A stretch of 64,000 nt of DNA from an uncultured Veillonellaceae bacterium (GCA_945867815.1 CAMBIX010000001.1:1-64000), one strand, 5' to 3'; shown: positions 1-9,010, numbered from the stretch's first letter. The notes: a model not told the origin generated them from the sequence alone. Made by a program: numbers and translations.

Positions 1-690
1 CAAGTAGCATTAGTAGCGTAAGTTCCTCGTTAACTAGTGGGATTAACTCAAATGCATCCGCCATAAGTAATGTGAACTCCTCGTTGAGCAATGTAAGTTC
101 TTCGCTGGCAAGTAGTATTAGTAACGTAAGTTCTTCGCTGACAAGTAGTATCAGTAATGTAAGTTCATCGTTGACAAGTAGCATTAGCACTGTAAGCTCC
201 TCGTTAACGAGTGGAATTAATTCAAATGCGTCAGCCATAAGTAATGTAAACTCATCGTTGAGCAATGTAAGTTCATCGCTGACAAGTAGTATCAGTAATG
301 TAAGTTCTTCGTTAACAAGTAGCATAAGTAACGTAAGTTCATCGCTGACAAGTAGTATTAGCAACGTAAACTCTTCCTTAACAAGTAGTATCAGTAACGT
401 AAGCTCCTCGTTAACGAGTGGAATTAATTCAAATGCGTCGGCTATAAGTAATGTGAACTCATCCTTGAGCAATGCAAGTTCAGCGTTGACAAGTAGCATT
501 AGTAGCGTAAGTTCCTCGTTAACTAGTGGGATTAACTCAAATGCGTCAGCCATAAGTAATGTAAACTCATTTTTGAGCAATGTAAGTTCTTCGCTGACAA
601 GTAGTATCAGTAATGTAAGTTCATCGTTGACAAGTAGCATTAGCACTGTAAGTTCCTCGTTAATGAGTGGTATTAATTCAAATGCATCGG
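1..690 (+). repeat. Short coding tandem repeats of the adhesin stalk
   Basis: Degenerate 42-base (14-codon) units read as SSLTSSISNV-like segments, interrupted at intervals by a unit reading TSGINSNASAISNVN. Units differ mostly at third codon positions. They encode the coiled-coil stalk, so copy number sets stalk length; repeats of this kind can expand or contract by recombination or slippage (inference). Confidence 0.85.
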
Positions 691-2753
691 CAATTAGTAA
701 TGTCAAATCTACGGCTGTTAGTGGCATTGAATCTAATAAGGCTAGTATTACATCGAATGCAACACGGATTTCGAATGTAGAATCCTCTGTAAGCAGTAAT
801 ACAGCAGCTATACAAGTAAATGCATCCAATATAGTAAAGGCAAAGACAACGGTATCGGCGTTAGATAGTAATATCACTGTTGTATCGGCTGTAGCTAGTG
901 ATGGGCATATGAACTATGGTGTTGGCCTAGCACCGAGTATTACTGTTAATCAGGTAACAGCAAGTAACGTGATAGCAAGCAACGTGACCGTATCTGATGG
1001 AACGAATAGTACAGTTGTAACAGGTAATGGGGTTACTATTTCTAATGTAAAATTAACCACTAGTGGTTTAGACAATGGTGGAAATAAGATTATAAATGTG
1101 GCATCTGGGGTAGCTCCAACTGATGCTGTTAATGTAGGGCAATTAACAAGTGCAACAGCAAGCACATTAAATACAGCTAATAGTACGATGACAAGTTCAG
1201 TAACAGTATTAAGTACGGCTGTGGCTAGTGTAGTAAGTAATGTCAAATCTACGGCTGTCAGTGGCATTGAATCTAATAAGGCTAGTATTACATCGAATGC
1301 AACACGGATTTCGAATGTAGAATCCTCTGTAAGCAGTAATACAGCAGCTATACAAGTAAATGCATCCAATATAGTAAAGGCAAAGACAACGGTATCGGCG
1401 TTAGATAGTAATATCACTGTTGTATCGGCTGTAGCTAGTGATGGACATATGAACTATGGTGTTGGCTTAGCACCGAGTATTACTGTTAATCAGGTAACAG
1501 CAAGTAATGTGATAGCAAGCAATGTGACTGTATCTGATGGAACGAATAGTACAGTCGTAACAGCGAATGGCGTTACCGTTTCTAATGTAAAAGTAACAGC
1601 TAGCGGTTTAAATAATGGTGGCAATAAGATTACAAATGTGGCTGCCGGCACGGAAGATAATGATGCAGTAAATTATGGACAATTATCGAATGTGGCGGTA
1701 GGTGTGGCTTCGAATGCAACACGGATTTTAAATGTAGAAAATACGGTAAGCTCAATTAGCAATGCTATAGGTGGGGTTGTTTCTAGTGCACAGCCAACGG
1801 TAACAGCATTAAATTCTAACATAGCCGTTATTGCATCTACTGTTTCGACTACTCTTTCTAATGGCTCAATAGTTAATCATACAGAATATCAGGTTGGTTT
1901 AGCTTCTAATATTAGTGTTAATCAAGTAAGTGCCTCTGATGGCAATAATACGACAATAATGAATGGCAGTGGAATAACCATTGGTTCTGGTAGTAATGTT
2001 GTATCTTTAACCACTGGAGGTTTAAATAATGGTGGCAATAAGATTACGAATGTAGCTGCTGGTACGTCGGATACAGATGCGGTCAATGTAGGTCAGCTTA
2101 ATAAAGTAAGTAGTCAAGTTATTTATAATACAACGCAGATTAACAATAATACGACACAAATTAATAATAATACCTATAATATCCAGCAAAACACGAAACG
2201 TATTAACCGTGTTGGCGCCTTAAGTGCAGCTATGGGATCCTTACATACGTATTATGGTTACAATGATAAGGATAAGGGCCAAGTGATGATGGGCGTTGGT
2301 GGCTATCATGGTGAACGGGCCTTGGCTGTTGGTTACGCTTATGCACCAAATCATGACTTAATGTTAAATGGGTCTATGGCTATAACATCTAAAAAAGACA
2401 GTATGTATGGTTTTGGCGCTACATGGCGTATTGGCGTATCGCCAGCGGCTCCACAAGGCTTTGCACCAATTGATACGGTCAATGAATTAAAGAAACGTAT
2501 TGATAAGTTAGAAGCTGAAGGTAAAGCTAAAGATAAGCAGCACGCGGAAGAAATTAAGCAGTTGCAACAGCAAACGTCACAGCAACAAGTAGCTCAGGAA
2601 AGTGCTCAAAACAAGGCCTTAGAAGACAAGGTAACTACCTTGCAGAGTCAGCTGGAAGTTAAAAATAGAGAACTAGAAGCAAAGGATAAGGCTATGGAAG
2701 AACAGATGAAGTGGATGCAGGAACAAATTAATGAATTGAAGAATAAGAAATAA
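3..2753 (+). CDS. Trimeric autotransporter adhesin (YadA-like), 5' end outside the window
   Basis: Open frame enters from the left edge; the first in-frame GTG (72) lies inside the repeats and is not a real start, so the N-terminus, signal peptide and head are missing. The first ~690 bases encode Ser/Asn/Val-rich heptad-like repeats typical of a trimeric coiled-coil stalk. They are followed by two ~180-residue neck/stalk modules containing GGNKI-NVA-DAVN-GQL signatures (known of YadA/Hia-type adhesins). The YadA membrane anchor (about 2206-2450; GALSAAMGSL then alternating strands ending WRIGV) would form the outer-membrane beta-barrel. Unusually, about 100 residues follow the anchor (2451-2750): a short Pro/Ala linker and a Lys/Glu/Gln-rich coiled coil ending NELKKK-like. 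In canonical members the protein ends at the last barrel strand. Role: surface adhesion (inference from family). Confidence 0.93.
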   Translation, partial: SSISSVSSSLTSGINSNASAISNVNSSLSNVSSSLASSISNVSSSLTSSISNVSSSLTSSISTVSSSLTSGINSNASAISNVNSSLSNVSSSLTSSISNVSSSLTSSISNVSSSLTSSISNVNSSLTSSISNVSSSLTSGINSNASAISNVNSSLSNASSALTSSISSVSSSLTSGINSNASAISNVNSFLSNVSSSLTSSISNVSSSLTSSISTVSSSLMSGINSNASAISNVKSTAVSGIESNKASITSNATRISNVESSVSSNTAAIQVNASNIVKAKTTVSALDSNITVVSAVASDGHMNYGVGLAPSITVNQVTASNVIASNVTVSDGTNSTVVTGNGVTISNVKLTTSGLDNGGNKIINVASGVAPTDAVNVGQLTSATASTLNTANSTMTSSVTVLSTAVASVVSNVKSTAVSGIESNKASITSNATRISNVESSVSSNTAAIQVNASNIVKAKTTVSALDSNITVVSAVASDGHMNYGVGLAPSITVNQVTASNVIASNVTVSDGTNSTVVTANGVTVSNVKVTASGLNNGGNKITNVAAGTEDNDAVNYGQLSNVAVGVASNATRILNVENTVSSISNAIGGVVSSAQPTVTALNSNIAVIASTVSTTLSNGSIVNHTEYQVGLASNISVNQVSASDGNNTTIMNGSGITIGSGSNVVSLTTGGLNNGGNKITNVAAGTSDTDAVNVGQLNKVSSQVIYNTTQINNNTTQINNNTYNIQQNTKRINRVGALSAAMGSLHTYYGYNDKDKGQVMMGVGGYHGERALAVGYAYAPNHDLMLNGSMAITSKKDSMYGFGATWRIGVSPAAPQGFAPIDTVNELKKRIDKLEAEGKAKDKQHAEEIKQLQQQTSQQQVAQESAQNKALEDKVTTLQSQLEVKNRELEAKDKAMEEQMKWMQEQINELKNKK
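696..1671 (+). repeat. 540-bp near-identical tandem duplication within the adhesin
   Basis: The stretch beginning at 696 recurs 540 bp (180 codons) downstream at 1236. Bases 721-900 and 1261-1440 are identical on line-by-line reading, and 901-1020 against 1441-1560 differ at only a few positions. Divergence rises after about 1020/1560. The high identity suggests a recent duplication or ongoing gene conversion. Confidence 0.9.
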
Positions 2754-2864
2754 GTTTTAGAAAGTAGGAGATGACAGCCTAATTTTCATAGTGGGGATTA
2801 GGCTAGTACCTAGTTATTTGTAGTTAGCCTAACTATGTGGAGTAAGGTTGTCTTTGAATACGCC

Positions 2865-2893
2865 TTGCAATACAAGGCTTGCTATGGTATAAT
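2865..2893 (+). promoter_or_regulatory. Sigma-A promoter of rpsT
   Basis: TTGCAA (2865-2870), 17-bp spacer, TATAAT (2888-2893), 41 bases ahead of the S20 start codon. The upstream gap (2754-2864) holds an 8-bp hairpin (2776-2783 with 2797-2804) without a T run. Confidence 0.75.
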
Positions 2894-2934
2894 TGCCAAG
2901 GTATACGGAACGGACGTTTAAGGAGGTGACTCAA

Positions 2935-3195
2935 TTGCCAAATATTATATCCAGTGTAAGAAGCGTGAAGACAGATGCTGAACGTCGCGAAAAGAATGCA
3001 GCTGTTAAATCTAAGATTCGTACAGCTACTCGTCGTACAGTAGAAGCTGTTAAAGCAGGTGCAGTCGAAGAAGCTAAACAAGCATTAGTTAATGCAACTA
3101 GCGTAATTGATAAAGCAGCCTCCAAAGGAGTAATTCATAAAAATACAGCAGCCCGTAAGAAATCTAGTTTAGCTGCTAAGGTTAACTCCTTATAA
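2935..3195 (+). CDS. rpsT: 30S ribosomal protein S20
   Basis: Small basic protein of 86 residues that binds 16S rRNA early in 30S assembly. The start MPNIISSVRSVKTDAERR and the Lys/Arg/Ala-rich helices match S20. Translation begins at TTG 2935, 5 bases after a strong AGGAGGTGA (2921-2929). The longer frame opening at 2893 overlaps the -10 box and is rejected. A rare TTG start on a ribosomal gene fits a gene whose translation is tuned, as S20 is in other bacteria. Monocistronic: own promoter and terminator. Confidence 0.96.
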   Translation: MPNIISSVRSVKTDAERREKNAAVKSKIRTATRRTVEAVKAGAVEEAKQALVNATSVIDKAASKGVIHKNTAARKKSSLAAKVNSL

Positions 3196-3226
3196 TAAAT
3201 AGAGATATTTATTATTGGCAATAGAT

Positions 3227-3270
3227 AGAAGGTCTAAGAAAAGTCATTACTTTTCTTAGACCTTCTTTTT
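3227..3270 (+). terminator. Intrinsic terminator of rpsT
   Basis: Perfect 17-bp stem, 3227-3243 with 3250-3266, 6-base loop, then a T run to 3270. Confidence 0.93.
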
Positions 3271-3279
3271 GTAATAAAA

Positions 3280-3308
3280 TTGATAAATGTGGCTGAATAA
3301 AGTACAAT
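3280..3308 (+). promoter_or_regulatory. Probable promoter of polA-coaE
   Basis: TTGATA (3280-3285), 17-bp spacer, TACAAT (3303-3308), directly after the rpsT terminator and about 130 bases ahead of polA. Confidence 0.55.
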
Positions 3309-3435
3309 CGTAAGTGCGAGAGGTAATGATGCTCTATTAGATGAGGTTGTTACTAAAAAATATATATATTGTATTTATAGAAAAGATACTATTTATTGGC
3401 ACATGTTACAGTGCTAGTTGAACGAGGATAATGTA

Positions 3436-6078
3436 GTGAAAAAATTAATGATTATCGATGGCAGCAGTCTCTTGTACCGCGCCTTTTTTGCCTTGCCCCC
3501 ATTAAAGAATGCCTTGGGCATACCAACAAATGCGGTGTACGGCTTTTTGACCATGCTAGTAAAGTTATATGAAACTATAGGACCAGATTATGTGGCCATT
3601 GCTTTTGATAAGGGCAAGCAGACCTTTCGGACGGAGTTATATCCAGACTATAAGGGTAATCGGCCAGAAGCGCCAGATGACTTAAGGCCTCAGTTTGCCT
3701 TGATTCGAGAAGTCTTAGCCGCCTTAGGCTTGCCTGTCATTGAAGAAGAAGGCTTCGAAGGTGACGACATTATGGGGTCCTTAAGTCGGCAGTGGGCGTC
3801 GAAGGACTTACTTGTTTATATTGTGTCTGGTGACCGCGATACCTTGCAGCTAGTGACAGATACGACGACGGTCTATATTACAAAAAAAGGCATATCCGAT
3901 ATGCTGGAAGTAACGCCAGAGACGATGCCTTTTGCTTATGGTTATGTGCCTAATCAGGTGATAGATATGAAGGCCTTAATGGGTGATTTATCAGATAATA
4001 TTCCAGGTGTGCCTGGGGTAGGGGAAAAGACCGCCCTTAAGCTCTTAATCCAGTTCGGAAGCTTAGATGAAGTTTATGCCCATCTTGATCAGGTGAGTGG
4101 TAAAAAGTTAAAAGAGAAATTAGCTGATAATAAGGATAAAGCCTATTTGTCTAAAGAACTGGCAACTATTAAGACGGATATGAAGTTGGCTTATCAATTA
4201 GAGGATTTTCTGCCTCAAGTTCATGTGGAAGAGGTGAAGCCTTTATTTGAAAAATTAGGTTTTCATAAGGTTACGCCTAAGCTCTTGCAGGCCATGCATG
4301 TTAATGATCAAATGGCTTTAGATGATGGTAGTGGGGATTCCTTATTTGCTAGCCCCAAACCAATAGACATAGCTTTTATTACTAGTGACCAAGTAAAAGA
4401 AGAGTTTTATAAAGATAAGATGCTTAGCTTTTATCTACGTATAGAGGGAAAACTACCTTTTCCTAAGAATTTAGCTACTTATGTCTATAATGGGGCGGAT
4501 TGGGTCAAAATAGCTGGATCTAAGGAAGAGAATATAAACCTATTACTTACTATGACTCGGCGGGCTAAGGCACTAGTGACCGATTCGTATAAGACATTGC
4601 TTGAGCTATTGGGTCAGAGCCTACCAGCGGCTATTCCTTATAGGGACGAAAAGGGAGAGCCTCGCGTGTGGGACGTAAGTCTTATGGCCTATCTTTTGGA
4701 TCCAACACGAACTAATTATGGGATTTCTTATCTGTGTGAACGTTTTGGCCTATCGCAGGTGCCATCATCGGGGTTGGATGAGGAGTTTGCCTTAACAGCT
4801 AAGGCTTTTCATGATATGTATCTATCTGCATTAAAGGCTTTAGAAGAGCAAGGCTTATATGACTTATATAAGATGATAGAATTGCCACTCGTACATACTT
4901 TAGCAGTTATGGAGAAAAATGGTATCTATATTGACCCAGAAGCACTGGCAGCCACTAAGGTTCGTTTTGAGGTAGAAGTTAAAGCCTTACAAGAAGAGAT
5001 TTACCAATTGGCTGGTAGTACCTTTAATATTAGTTCACCTAAGCAATTAGGTGTCGTACTCTTTGAGACCTTAGGCTTGCCCGTTATTAAAAAGACAAAA
5101 ACTGGTTATTCAACGGATGCGGAAGTGTTAGATACTTTACGGACAGAGCATCCAATTGTAGATAAGATTTTAGCCTATCGGTCGGTCGTTAAATTAGTAT
5201 CTACTTATTTGGATGGTTTGAAGCCTTTGATTAATCCAGTAACGCATCGCATTCATACGAGTTTTAATCAGATGGTGACGGCAACGGGTCGTTTAAGTAG
5301 TTCCGAACCTAATTTGCAGAACATTCCCGTACGGACAGAGAAAGGTAAGGAGATTCGGGCGCTTTTCTTGCCTGGCCGAGGTTATGATTGGCTAATGAGT
5401 GCTGATTATTCACAGATTGAGCTTCGTATATTGGCTCATTTATCCGAAGATGAGGCTTTAATTAAGGCCTTTAATGATGGGGCTGATATTCATCGCTTTA
5501 CCGCATCAGAAGTCTTAGGTAAAAAACCAGAAGAGGTAACGGCAGAGGAACGCTCTCATGCTAAGGCAGTTAACTTTGGTATTATTTATGGCATTAGTGA
5601 TTATGGTTTGTCTCGGGATTTAGGGATTAGTCGTAAGGCGGCGAAAGACTATATTGACCTTTATTTTAGTCGTTACCCAAAGGTAAAGGCTTATATGGAT
5701 GCTATGATAGCGAAAGCTCATGAAACAGGGGAAGTCCACACCATGTTTGGCCGTGTACGGTCATTGCCGGATATTAATAGTCGAAATTTTAATCGTCGCT
5801 CTTTTGCGGAACGGACGGCCATGAATACGCCTATACAGGGGACGGCAGCAGATATTATTAAGTTAGCCATGAATCAAGTGGAAAATCGACTAGAGGCGGA
5901 AGGCTATCAGTCGCGTTTGCTTTTACAGGTGCATGATGAACTTGTCCTGGAGGTCCTTGATAGTGAGGCGGAAGCTATAGAAGCCTTGTTAAACGAAATC
6001 ATGGACAAGGTTGTGGAATTAAGGGTACCATTGATTGTGGATGTCCATAAGGCAAAGAACTGGGCAGCTATTAAATAA
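3436..6078 (+). CDS. polA: DNA polymerase I
   Basis: 880 residues. N-terminal 5'-3' exonuclease/flap domain (starts MKKLMIIDGSSLLYRAF; acidic motif FEGDDIMG; H3TH motif around GVPGVGEKTA). The middle 3'-5' exonuclease-like domain lacks the DxE and downstream Asp residues, so it is probably inactive for proofreading, as in Bacillus and Taq. C-terminal polymerase domain carries motif A (ADYSQIELR, ~655), motif B (KAVNFGIIYG, ~710) and motif C (VHDELVLE, ~831). Fills gaps and removes RNA primers. Start GTG 3436 is preferred over TTG 3418 because GAGGAT (3424-3429) sits 6 bases upstream and it aligns with the family N-terminus. Followed by coaE and a transglycosylase. Confidence 0.97.
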   Translation: MKKLMIIDGSSLLYRAFFALPPLKNALGIPTNAVYGFLTMLVKLYETIGPDYVAIAFDKGKQTFRTELYPDYKGNRPEAPDDLRPQFALIREVLAALGLPVIEEEGFEGDDIMGSLSRQWASKDLLVYIVSGDRDTLQLVTDTTTVYITKKGISDMLEVTPETMPFAYGYVPNQVIDMKALMGDLSDNIPGVPGVGEKTALKLLIQFGSLDEVYAHLDQVSGKKLKEKLADNKDKAYLSKELATIKTDMKLAYQLEDFLPQVHVEEVKPLFEKLGFHKVTPKLLQAMHVNDQMALDDGSGDSLFASPKPIDIAFITSDQVKEEFYKDKMLSFYLRIEGKLPFPKNLATYVYNGADWVKIAGSKEENINLLLTMTRRAKALVTDSYKTLLELLGQSLPAAIPYRDEKGEPRVWDVSLMAYLLDPTRTNYGISYLCERFGLSQVPSSGLDEEFALTAKAFHDMYLSALKALEEQGLYDLYKMIELPLVHTLAVMEKNGIYIDPEALAATKVRFEVEVKALQEEIYQLAGSTFNISSPKQLGVVLFETLGLPVIKKTKTGYSTDAEVLDTLRTEHPIVDKILAYRSVVKLVSTYLDGLKPLINPVTHRIHTSFNQMVTATGRLSSSEPNLQNIPVRTEKGKEIRALFLPGRGYDWLMSADYSQIELRILAHLSEDEALIKAFNDGADIHRFTASEVLGKKPEEVTAEERSHAKAVNFGIIYGISDYGLSRDLGISRKAAKDYIDLYFSRYPKVKAYMDAMIAKAHETGEVHTMFGRVRSLPDINSRNFNRRSFAERTAMNTPIQGTAADIIKLAMNQVENRLEAEGYQSRLLLQVHDELVLEVLDSEAEAIEALLNEIMDKVVELRVPLIVDVHKAKNWAAIK

Positions 6079-6135
6079 GTAATACGTATATTTGCTGTAG
6101 GCATGACTGTGTATAAGAGTAAGAGATGGTAAGGG

Positions 6136-6741
6136 ATGTATAAAATAGGATTAACAGGTGGCATTGCATCTGGTAAAAGTACCGTATCGGCTTGGCTGGC
6201 TAAGCAAGGAGCGCCTATTATTGACGCGGATATCATAGCGAGACAAGTCGTTGAAAAGGGGCAGCCTTGTTTGAAGCAGTTAGTCGAAGCCTTTGGCCAG
6301 ACTATTTTATTAGCTGATGGCCGTTTAAATCGCCCGTTAGTGGGACAACTGGTTTTTACGGATAAGGCTAAACGGCAAAAACTTAATCAAATTATGCATA
6401 AGGCCATTAAAGAAAAAATGGCTGAGCAGGCCGCTATATATGAAAAAACAGGGCAGACAGCCGCTATTTATGATGTGCCGCTTTTAGTGGAGACGGGTTG
6501 GTACCAGTGGATGGATGAAGTCTGGGTTGTGGCTGTATCACCGAAGACCCAGCTTAAGCGTTTGATGCTACGTAATCAGTATACAGAGGTAGAGGCTAAG
6601 GAGCGAATAGCTAGTCAGATGGCTTTAGCTGATAAGATAAAAGTAGCTGATAAAGTCATAGCAAATGACGGGACAGAAGACGATTTATATAAAGAATTAG
6701 GGCTGTTATGGCAGCAGAAAAAAGGTTTGTTTGGTAAGTAG
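6136..6741 (+). CDS. coaE: Dephospho-CoA kinase
   Basis: 201 residues; the last step of coenzyme A synthesis, phosphorylating the ribose 3'-OH of dephospho-CoA. P-loop GGIASGKST near the N-terminus, DADIIAR motif at ~33, and the LID/CoA region with YDVPLLVETGW at ~112. Length is normal for the family. polA-coaE adjacency is common in Firmicutes. Start ATG 6136 follows a weak GGTAAGGG. Confidence 0.96.
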   Translation: MYKIGLTGGIASGKSTVSAWLAKQGAPIIDADIIARQVVEKGQPCLKQLVEAFGQTILLADGRLNRPLVGQLVFTDKAKRQKLNQIMHKAIKEKMAEQAAIYEKTGQTAAIYDVPLLVETGWYQWMDEVWVVAVSPKTQLKRLMLRNQYTEVEAKERIASQMALADKIKVADKVIANDGTEDDLYKELGLLWQQKKGLFGK

Positions 6742-6754
6742 GAGGACTGCTGTT

Positions 6755-7324
6755 TTGAAAGGGAAAACGGTATTAGCCATAGCAGCTGTGGCCGGTTGTG
6801 TCTTTTATTATATGCATGGGCAGGCATGGATTGAACGGACCTATGCCTATCCTTTTACCCATAGGGAAGTGGTAGTAGAAGCAGCTGAGGAAAATCATAT
6901 ATCGCCAGCCTTGGTAGCCGGGGTTATTTTGGCAGAGAGTAAGTTTAATGAAAGGGCGCAGTCGGCGCCGGGAGCCATTGGGCTTATGCAGCTTATGCCA
7001 GATACAGCAGACTGGATTGTTAAGAATATGAAGGATCCGAATGTAACGGATGCTGACTTAAAGGAACCAGCAACGAATATACAGATTGGTAGTTGGTATT
7101 TGGCTTATTTGTTAAAGCAGTATAATGGAAATGAGATTTTGGCTTTAGCGGCTTATAATGCAGGACGGGGACACGTAGAGGAATGGATGCATCAAAATGA
7201 TTGGGATGATTCTTTCTCTGATGTCGATAAGATTCCTTTTCCAGAGACACGGGAGTATGTTAAGGCGGTTTTAGCTAATGAGGCGCAGTATAAAGAGCTT
7301 TATATGGGACAAAAAGCGCAATAG
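6755..7324 (+). CDS. Lytic transglycosylase, SLT domain
   Basis: 189 residues with an N-terminal hydrophobic anchor or signal (residues 4-20) followed by a soluble SLT lysozyme-like domain. The catalytic Glu is in ILAESKFNERA; then GAIGLMQLMPDTA and AAYNAGRG, the three classic SLT motifs. Cleaves peptidoglycan with 1,6-anhydro product formation, in the periplasm. Start TTG 6755 is chosen because TAGGAGGA lies 8 bases upstream, over the coaE stop; the frame opening at 6731 would begin inside coaE without a ribosome site. Co-transcribed with coaE. Confidence 0.9.
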   Translation: MKGKTVLAIAAVAGCVFYYMHGQAWIERTYAYPFTHREVVVEAAEENHISPALVAGVILAESKFNERAQSAPGAIGLMQLMPDTADWIVKNMKDPNVTDADLKEPATNIQIGSWYLAYLLKQYNGNEILALAAYNAGRGHVEEWMHQNDWDDSFSDVDKIPFPETREYVKAVLANEAQYKELYMGQKAQ

Positions 7325-7342
7325 CTTTATTGGCTAGGATGC

Positions 7343-7419
7343 GGAAGCACCTTATACTTCTCTAGGGCTCCTGACTAGCGTAGTCGCCTGCGAGAGAAGC
7401 ATAAGGCGCTTCGTGACAT
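7343..7419 (+). repeat. Palindromic intergenic element, copy 1
   Basis: Begins GGAAGC, ends GCTTCGTGACAT. The outer arms pair GAAGC/GCTTC and the inner arms CCTTAT/ATAAGG and CTTCTCT/AGAGAAG, with two A-C mismatches. The core is about 35 bases with a GGGCTC motif. It shares ends and core, but not inner-arm sequence, with the copies at 19464, 19587, 25114 and 25223. Confidence 0.85.
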
Positions 7420-7488
7420 GGAGCTAATAGATAGTTATGCTTCGTAATTTAAAGCTAATGAGTTAGTGCTTTTAGTTTAGGAGTATAT

Positions 7489-8148
7489 ATGAAGGATGAG
7501 ATAAAGGAGCCTTTTAGTCAGATAGACTTGTCTTGGTGTCCGCCTCAAATAGGGGATTTTGTTTTTAAAGAAGATAAAAAGGATGATGGAGACAATTATT
7601 TGTTGTTCCATTATACGAATGCTAAGGGATGGCGCTGGCAGGCTTTTTATGATGCAGAGGTAGAGGATTATACGGTGCATATATATATGCCTTTGTTTTC
7701 TTTTGCTGATATTAGTTTCGTTAATGAAAATCTTGCTGATTATGAAGCGGGGTTACGCGCTCGTTTAGAGATGCAGATACAAAAGGTCTTAGTTAATCCA
7801 GCAGATAATTTTACGTATCCTTATAAGGTAAAGGGCTTGCCGGAATGGGACTATCAGGAGTCCTTGCCGGAGCAGATAGGTGGATACACTAGGGATATAG
7901 CACCTGATAAGGCGATACGCATGATTAATGGGTCTTATATTATTGCGGAGTATGTAAAGGACGATGATGATAAGTCAGGCCTTTTGCTTTTTTATAATGT
8001 TCTTCGTGATGAATTTTTTGCGGAACTTAGGGCTCATAATTACCCAGAGATTAATCATGAAGTGGACGCTAAGTCGTTAACTGCTTTTGAAAAGGTGTTA
8101 AAAGAGAAGTTACCTCTTATTTTAGATGAATTAACTAAGCGTCTATAG
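7489..8148 (+). CDS. Uncharacterised acidic protein, 219 aa
   Basis: Family not recognised. ATG 7489 follows TTTAGGAG at 7 bases. Soluble, acidic and rich in aromatic residues, without signal peptide or membrane segment. Two halves can be seen: a Trp/Tyr-rich N-terminal part (residues 1-110, with WRWQAFYDAEVEDYTVH) and a C-terminal part (120-219) of mixed alpha/beta character ending in a charged helix. Codon use resembles the neighbours, so it is a resident gene. The next gene encodes an MmcQ/YjbR-fold protein, but a 200-base gap separates them and no shared function is implied. Confidence 0.75.
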   Translation: MKDEIKEPFSQIDLSWCPPQIGDFVFKEDKKDDGDNYLLFHYTNAKGWRWQAFYDAEVEDYTVHIYMPLFSFADISFVNENLADYEAGLRARLEMQIQKVLVNPADNFTYPYKVKGLPEWDYQESLPEQIGGYTRDIAPDKAIRMINGSYIIAEYVKDDDDKSGLLLFYNVLRDEFFAELRAHNYPEINHEVDAKSLTAFEKVLKEKLPLILDELTKRL

Positions 8149-8354
8149 TGGGTTAGTGGTAGTGCATTAGAATATATAGTTTTTAAAGATAGGGCTGTTT
8201 TCAAAGAGCAAAAGTTAATGCTTGTCGGTCAGTAAAGTATATGCAAATATGTACTGAGAGAATCGTTAAAGGATTAGTGACCTAGTAAACATTGATGGAA
8301 ATAGTGATAGCATAGTGTTTGTAGATATGCTATCTATGAGTGGAGATGTTAGAT

Positions 8355-8708
8355 ATGACTAGAGTGGATTTGTTAGGTTATATAGAATCCACGTATGACA
8401 CGAAAGCAGAATATTTATGGGCTAAGTATCCAGATTATGCGGTATTTCGTCATAAGAAAAATCGTAAATGGTTTGCTATTCTTATGCATGTGACGTATAA
8501 ACAGGTTGGTTTATCAGGTGATGGTTCTATGGATGTACTGGATGTAAAGCTAGATTCAGAGAAAGTGGACTTTCTTAAGCAGCAAGAAGGCTATTTACCA
8601 GCTTACCATATGAATAAGAGGAATTGGTTATCTATTTGTTTGGACCAAGTGCTAGAGGCAGATGTAAAAGAATTATTGGGAGAAAGTTATCTTTTAACTC
8701 GCAAGTGA
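8355..8708 (+). CDS. MmcQ/YjbR family protein
   Basis: 117 residues. The N-terminus MTRVDLLGYIESTYDTKAEY and the run PDYAVFRHKKNRKWFAILM are the hallmark of the MmcQ/YjbR (DUF419) family, which adopts a cyaY/double-wing-like DNA-binding fold; function is unknown. Ends with a helix after NWLSICLD. ATG 8355 matches the family start and has GGAG (8342-8345) 9 bases upstream; starts at 8340 and 8346 are possible but less good. Confidence 0.85.
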   Translation: MTRVDLLGYIESTYDTKAEYLWAKYPDYAVFRHKKNRKWFAILMHVTYKQVGLSGDGSMDVLDVKLDSEKVDFLKQQEGYLPAYHMNKRNWLSICLDQVLEADVKELLGESYLLTRK

Positions 8709-8894
8709 GGTGAGTAATAGGTATTACTTGTTAGTTTATAGGTAGTAGGGAGATAGGTTTTATTTAAGGAAGGAATAATTTTAATTATTATGTAATTATG
8801 ATTTGAACTCAGTTTTGTAATAATTGATTTAAAGATAGTTAAGATTACTATTTTTACTGAGATAGTCTTTATATATCTTCTTAAAAGGTAGTCT

Positions 8895-8924
8895 TTGTCA
8901 TATAGTGGTAAAGTATGTTATAAT
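8895..8924 (+). promoter_or_regulatory. Promoter of the rimP-nusA-infB operon
   Basis: TTGTCA (8895-8900), 18-bp spacer, TATAAT (8919-8924). The ~300-base gap before rimP otherwise holds AT-rich sequence and the leader hairpin. Confidence 0.7.
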
Positions 8925-8951
8925 AATTTTTGACTTAAATAGATTTTATTT

Positions 8952-8977
8952 AAAGAGTGAGCTCCGGCTCACTCTTT
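8952..8977 (+). promoter_or_regulatory. rimP leader hairpin
   Basis: Perfect stem (8952-8962 with 8967-8977; GAGTGAGC/GCTCACTC core) closed by a TCCG tetraloop, about 20 bases after the expected transcription start and 30 bases before the rimP ribosome site. It is followed by CCCTTTA rather than a clear U run, so it may be a 5'-stabilising or regulatory leader rather than a full attenuator. Hairpins at this place ahead of rimP/nusA operons are common in Firmicutes. Confidence 0.65.
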
Positions 8978-9010
8978 CCCTTTATAGTTAGACCAAAGGA
9001 GGGGAGAAGG

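Noticed and set aside
1-690. Regular short repeats that could suggest a CRISPR array
   Set aside because: Repeats are contiguous, degenerate and in frame with an adhesin; there are no unique spacers or cas genes.
950-1417. 155-residue open frame on the minus strand within the adhesin
   Set aside because: Shadow of the repetitive Ser/Asn/Val coding strand; no ribosome site or family likeness.
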